DNA of 64,000 nt from Chrysaora quinquecirrha (Eukaryota > Cnidaria > Scyphozoa > Semaeostomeae > Pelagiidae), in contig JACTAT010000357.1 of the NCBI GenBank assembly GCA_014526335.1, forward strand, positions 62,001 to 126,000. Direction: 5' to 3'. How positions within the stretch are numbered: position 1 is the first letter of the stretch; each line of letters starts with the position of its first letter. This document shows positions 60,062 to 64,000 of this stretch, piece by piece. Position numbers and translations under genes: made by a program. The notes below the pieces were generated by a model. That model was given only the letters and a program-made list of their open reading frames with translations, ran no database searches and was not told where the DNA came from.

Positions 60062-62500
60062 AGGGAGATGAAATTCATGTGGATGATGTGGACATGTGGA
60101 CCAGATACTTACACACATAGAGAGATACAGGGAGATGAAATTCTTGTGGACGATGTGGACGTGTGGACCAGACATATACACACACATAGAGAGATACAGG
60201 GAGATGAAATTCTTGTGGACGATGTGGACGTGTGGACCAGATATATACACACACATAGAGAGATACAGGGAGATGAAATTCTTGTGGACGATGTGGACGT
60301 GTGGACCAGACATATACACACACATAGAGAGATACAGGAGTCGAAATTCATGTGGACGATGTGGACGTGTGGACCAGATATATACACACACATAGAGAGA
60401 TACAGGAGATGAAATTCTTGTGGACGATGTGGACGTGTGGACCAGATATATACACACACATAGAGAGATAGAGGGAGTCGAAATTCTTGTGGACGATGTG
60501 GACGTGTGGACCAGATATATACACACACATAGAGAGATAGAGGAGTCGAAATTCTTGTGGACGATGTGGACGTGTGGACCAGATATATACACATATATAG
60601 AGAGATAGAGGGAGTTTAAATTCTTGTGGACGATGTGGACGTGTGGACCAGATATATACACACACATAGAGAGATACAGGGAGATGAAATTCTTGTGAAC
60701 GATGTGGACGTGTGGACCAGATATATACACATATATAGAGAGATAGAGGAGTTGAAATTCTTGTGGACGATGTGGACGTGTGGACCAGACATATACACAC
60801 ACATAGAGAGATACAGATGAAATTCTTGTGGACGATGTGGGAGATGAAATTCTTGTGGACGATGTGGACGTGTGGACCAGATATATACACATATAGAGAG
60901 ATAGAGGAGTCGAAATTCTTGTGGACGATGTGGACGTGTGGACCAGACATATACACACACATAGAGAGATACAGGGAGATGAAATTCTTGTGGACGATGT
61001 GGACGTGTGGACGATATATATATACACACATATAGAGAGATACAGGGAGATGAAATTCTTGTGGACGATGTGGACGTGTGGACCAGATATATATACACAC
61101 ATATAGAGAGATAGAGGGAGTCGAAATTCATGTGGACGATGTGGACGTGTGGACCAGATATATACACACACATAGAGAGATACAGGGAGATGAAATTCTT
61201 GTGGACGATGTGGATGTGTGGACCAGACATATACACACACATAGAGAGATAGAGGGAGTCAAAATTCATGTGGACGATGTGGACGTGTGGACGAGGTATA
61301 TAAACACATATATAGAGAGATAGAGGGAGTGGAAATTCATGTGGACGATGTGGACGTGTGGACCAGGTATATACACACATATATAGAGTGATAGAGGAGT
61401 CGAAATTCATGTGGACGATGTGGACGTGTGGACCAGATATATACATACATATATAGAATGATAGAGGAGTCGAAATTCATGTGGACGATGTGGACGTGTG
61501 GACGAGGTATATACACACACATATAGAGAGATAGAGGAGTCGAAATTCATGTGGACGATGTGGACGTGTGATATATACACACATATATAGAATGATAGAG
61601 GAGTCGAAATTCATGTGGACGATGTGGACGTGTGGACGAGGTATATACACACATATATAGAGAGATAGAGGAGTCGAAATTCATGTGGACGATGTGGACG
61701 TGTGGACGAGGTATATATACACACGAAATTCATGTGGACGATGTGGACGTGTGGACCAGATATATACACATATATAGAGAGAGGAGTCGAAATTCATGTG
61801 GACGATGTGGACGTGTGGACGAGATGTATATACACACATATATAGAGAGGAGTCGAAATTCATGTGGACGATGTGGACGTGTGGACCAGATATATACACA
61901 CATATATAGAGAGATAGAGGAGTCGAAATTCATGTGGACGATGTGGACGTGTGGACCAGGTATATACACACACATATAGAGAGATAGAGGAGTCGAAATT
62001 CATGTGGACGATGTGGACGTGTGGACCAGGTATATACACACACATATAGAGAGATAGAGGAGTCGAAATTCATGTGGACGATGTGGACGTGTGGACCAGG
62101 TATATACACACACATATAGAGAGATAGAGGAGTCGAAATTCATGTGGACGATGTGGACGTGTGGAATATATACACACATATATAGAGAGATGGAGTCGAA
62201 ATTCATGTGGACGATGTGGACGTGTGGACCAGGTATATACACACACATATAGAGAGATAGAGGAGTCGAAATTCATGTGGACGATGTGGACGTGTGGACG
62301 AGGTATATACACACACATATAGAGAGATAGAGGAGTCAAAATTCATGTGGACGATGTGGACGTGTGGACCAGATATATACACACATATAGAGAGATAGAG
62401 GAGTCGAAATTCATGTGGACGATGTGGACGTGTGGACCAGATATATACACACATATATAGAGAGATAGAGGGAGTCGAAATTCATGTGGACGATGTGGGT
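60062..62500. repeat. Minisatellite of about 70-bp units
   Basis: About 35 copies of a 62-71-base unit. The core 'gtggacgatgtggacgtgtg' is almost invariant, followed by a TATATACACACA segment, then ATAGAGAGATA and a variable 'gagtcgaaattcatg' or 'gagatgaaattcttg' part. The left third has 'gatgaaattcttg' units and the right two thirds 'gtcgaaattcatg', so two sub-families were amplified in blocks. Many units are near a multiple of three, which leaves long open frames on both strands (up to 396 codons); these are not genes. Confidence 0.97.
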
Positions 62501-62509
62501 GAGGTGGGC

Positions 62510-62853
62510 CCAACCAAATCATCAGCTTAGTTTAGGCCTATAGGACGCAATAAATGCAATTTTTGACCGTATGGTTTCCCTCCTGAGGCCAAGGTAAGCA
62601 ATTAATTTGTAATGTAGCGGAATAATATGATTAGACGAAGAGCGCTCTTTTTCTGAGATCCAACCCAGGTGAGTAGCTTCGTTTCTCCCCTCCTGTGGGG
62701 ATTAGTGAAAGTTTTATGTTTATACCTAAATTCAGCCTGTATGAACACCGCAAACGTTATGCAGGACTTGTGTCTTCAAGGAAAAACTTCTGAAAAGCTC
62801 AAGGGTGACAGTTTTTTGAGATGATTCCTACATAATCATTACACAATGCACTA
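62510..62853. other. No gene seen
   Basis: Unique-looking sequence between the minisatellite and a MITE. Nothing is supported. Confidence 0.4.
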
Positions 62854-63264
62854 CACCTTTTCAACTAAGAGCCTCGTTTCCCAAATAATTGAAAATCGCC
62901 TCACAGAAACATTTCGACTTAAGATTCGAATTCAGCACCTTTGTTTTAGTATTGAGGCAAATTTTTACGCCTCTAGTTCTTACAATGTTGATTTTATAGC
63001 AATTAAAATTTTGAACATTTGTAAAGAATTTGACGGTGAGAAATGATTGAGGTGCTAAGTTTCACCCCGAGCCATTTTTCACGGTCAAATCCTTTTATAA
63101 ATTTTCGTATTTTAATAACTTTAAAATCGACATCGTAAGGACTAGAGGTAAAAAATTCACTCAACACTAAAATGAAGGTGCTGAATCTGATTCTGGGTTC
63201 AAAATTTTCGTTCAAACAAATTTTCGTACATTTTGAAAACGAGGCTCTTAATTGAAAAGGTGTC
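62854..63264. mobile_element. MITE family H, copy 2 (TA-flanked)
   Basis: The left end CACCTTTTCAACTAAGAGCC and the complement of the right end GACACCTTTTCAATTAAGAG match each other and the plan of 42534-42858 ('agattcgaattcagcacct', 'ggtcaaa' and 'tctagt' blocks in the same order). TA on both sides (62852-62853, 63265-63266). Confidence 0.8.
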
Positions 63265-63349
63265 TATGATGCCGAATTTCTAAATTGTAATAGTTTCTTA
63301 ATGTTTTTTTCATTTCTTGTTCCATAGTGATAAGTATGTTCAAAATCTT

Positions 63350-64000
63350 AAAATAAAGGTTGATTTAAAAGGTATCCCATTACACTTTGATATAAAGTTT
63401 AGTGCACGTGTTGCACTTGGATACAATGTTTGAGCAAATAAGGTATACAGTACACAGATTATTTTATAAGCAACTTCGCTCAGCCCTAGTTCTAAAAGTT
63501 GCTTATTTTTAAACATTTTATTTTCACTTTTTAATAGCAAAAGTTGCTTAATAGTTGTTTAATTTTAACTGTATCTTTTTGGCCCTAAGTATAGTATAAA
63601 GGCTTGAAAAACAGCAAAATCTAACATTGCACATAAAATATAAAATGACTGGAATTATTTCTCCCTGCTGATATTGTTACCATTTGAGGTTATTAAATAA
63701 ACTAAAATGAGTCGAAAAATTTTCAAATAAAGATTGATTTAAAAGTCATCCCTTACACCTGGATACAAAGTTTAGCTCAACGCGTTGCACCTAGATACAA
63801 AGTTAAGGCACACGGATACAGGAATCAAACACTTCGATACTGTCAAATGGCCCATTAATAAAGTGCAAAACCCAGAAAATTTATTAAATAAACTAAAATG
63901 AGTCGAAAAATTTTCAAATAAAGATTGATTTAAAAGTCATCCCTTACACCTGGATACAAAGTTTAGCTCAACGCGTTGCACCTAGATACAAAGTTAAGGC
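63350..64000. repeat. 190-bp tandem repeat running off the window
   Basis: 63691-63801 and 63881-64000 are direct near-identical copies ('aactaaaatgagtcgaaaaa', 'ggatacaaagtttagctcaa', 'gcgttgcacctagatac'), period 190. 63355-63435 is a diverged third copy interrupted by MITE family E. The repeat may continue to the right. Confidence 0.85.
63455..63580. repeat. MITE family E, copy 3 (partial)
   Basis: 'tacacagattattttataagcaac', 'ccctagttctaaaag', GTTGCTTA twice and GTTGTTTA, then 'attttaactgta'. Same layout as 31350-31480 but with GTTGC where that copy has GTTCC. Confidence 0.6.

Noticed and set aside
60050..61446. Open frames of 250-396 codons on the minus strand and 80-115 on the plus strand
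   Set aside because: They are by-products of the roughly 70-bp minisatellite, whose unit is often near a multiple of three; the peptides are simple repeats and appear in several frames at once.

Overview
This is a eukaryotic, almost certainly metazoan, genomic window. It is AT-rich, has spliceosomal introns with clean GT..AG borders, one 500-base assembly gap (22504-23003), many microsatellites and a very heavy transposable-element load. Only three host-type genes could be supported. They are the first two coding exons of a CDKL2-like kinase (minus, 24048-25596), one exon of a HAND-type bHLH factor (minus, 30238-30741) and a small secreted DUF4214-like gene (plus, 59083-59958). The families present (SWIM-type MULEs, RTE and CR1/L2-like LINEs, Penelope, Ty3/gypsy, Helitron, multi-copy PIN-like proteins) fit a marine invertebrate. 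The species cannot be named from the sequence.

Layout, left to right. 1-7455: a decayed Mutator-like element (MULE-1, 1754-6799, 9-bp target duplication) between copies of two dispersed repeats; its gene encodes a SWIM/Ulp1/PHD protein from which the DDE core is missing. 7456-16930: broken copies of a PIN/XPG-like multi-copy gene, a Helitron helicase end, a foldback element, an RTE LINE and a Penelope element. 18376-19860: two inverted fragments of the same PIN/XPG-like family. 20868-22195: a Tc1/mariner remnant and a TIR element. 24048-30741: the CDKL2-like and HAND-like exons separated by MITEs. 31350-43300: MITEs, microsatellites, GC-rich minisatellites and a nested stack (a gypsy integrase split by a LINE, itself split by MITEs).

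43718-54349 is the most notable object. It is a 10.6-kb MULE flanked by a perfect 9-bp duplication (AAAAATCAT). Each of its two inverted ends is about 0.5 kb of a 13-bp tandem repeat that contains the TTAGGG hexamer. Inside, on the minus strand, exons with matching splice phases join a complete protein-kinase domain, a possible cysteine-peptidase-like module, an acidic linker and a DDE-SWIM-zinc MULE transposase into what looks like one gene (53196-45262). Several single-base frame breaks, most of them at homopolymers, interrupt otherwise clean reading frames. This looks more like sequence error or very recent loss than old decay.

55099-64000: a TA-flanked element with two unrecognised convergent ORFs, an inverted duplication carrying two outward-facing TATA/5'-exon modules, the DUF4214-like gene, a 2.4-kb minisatellite of about 70-bp units, and further MITEs and tandem repeats.
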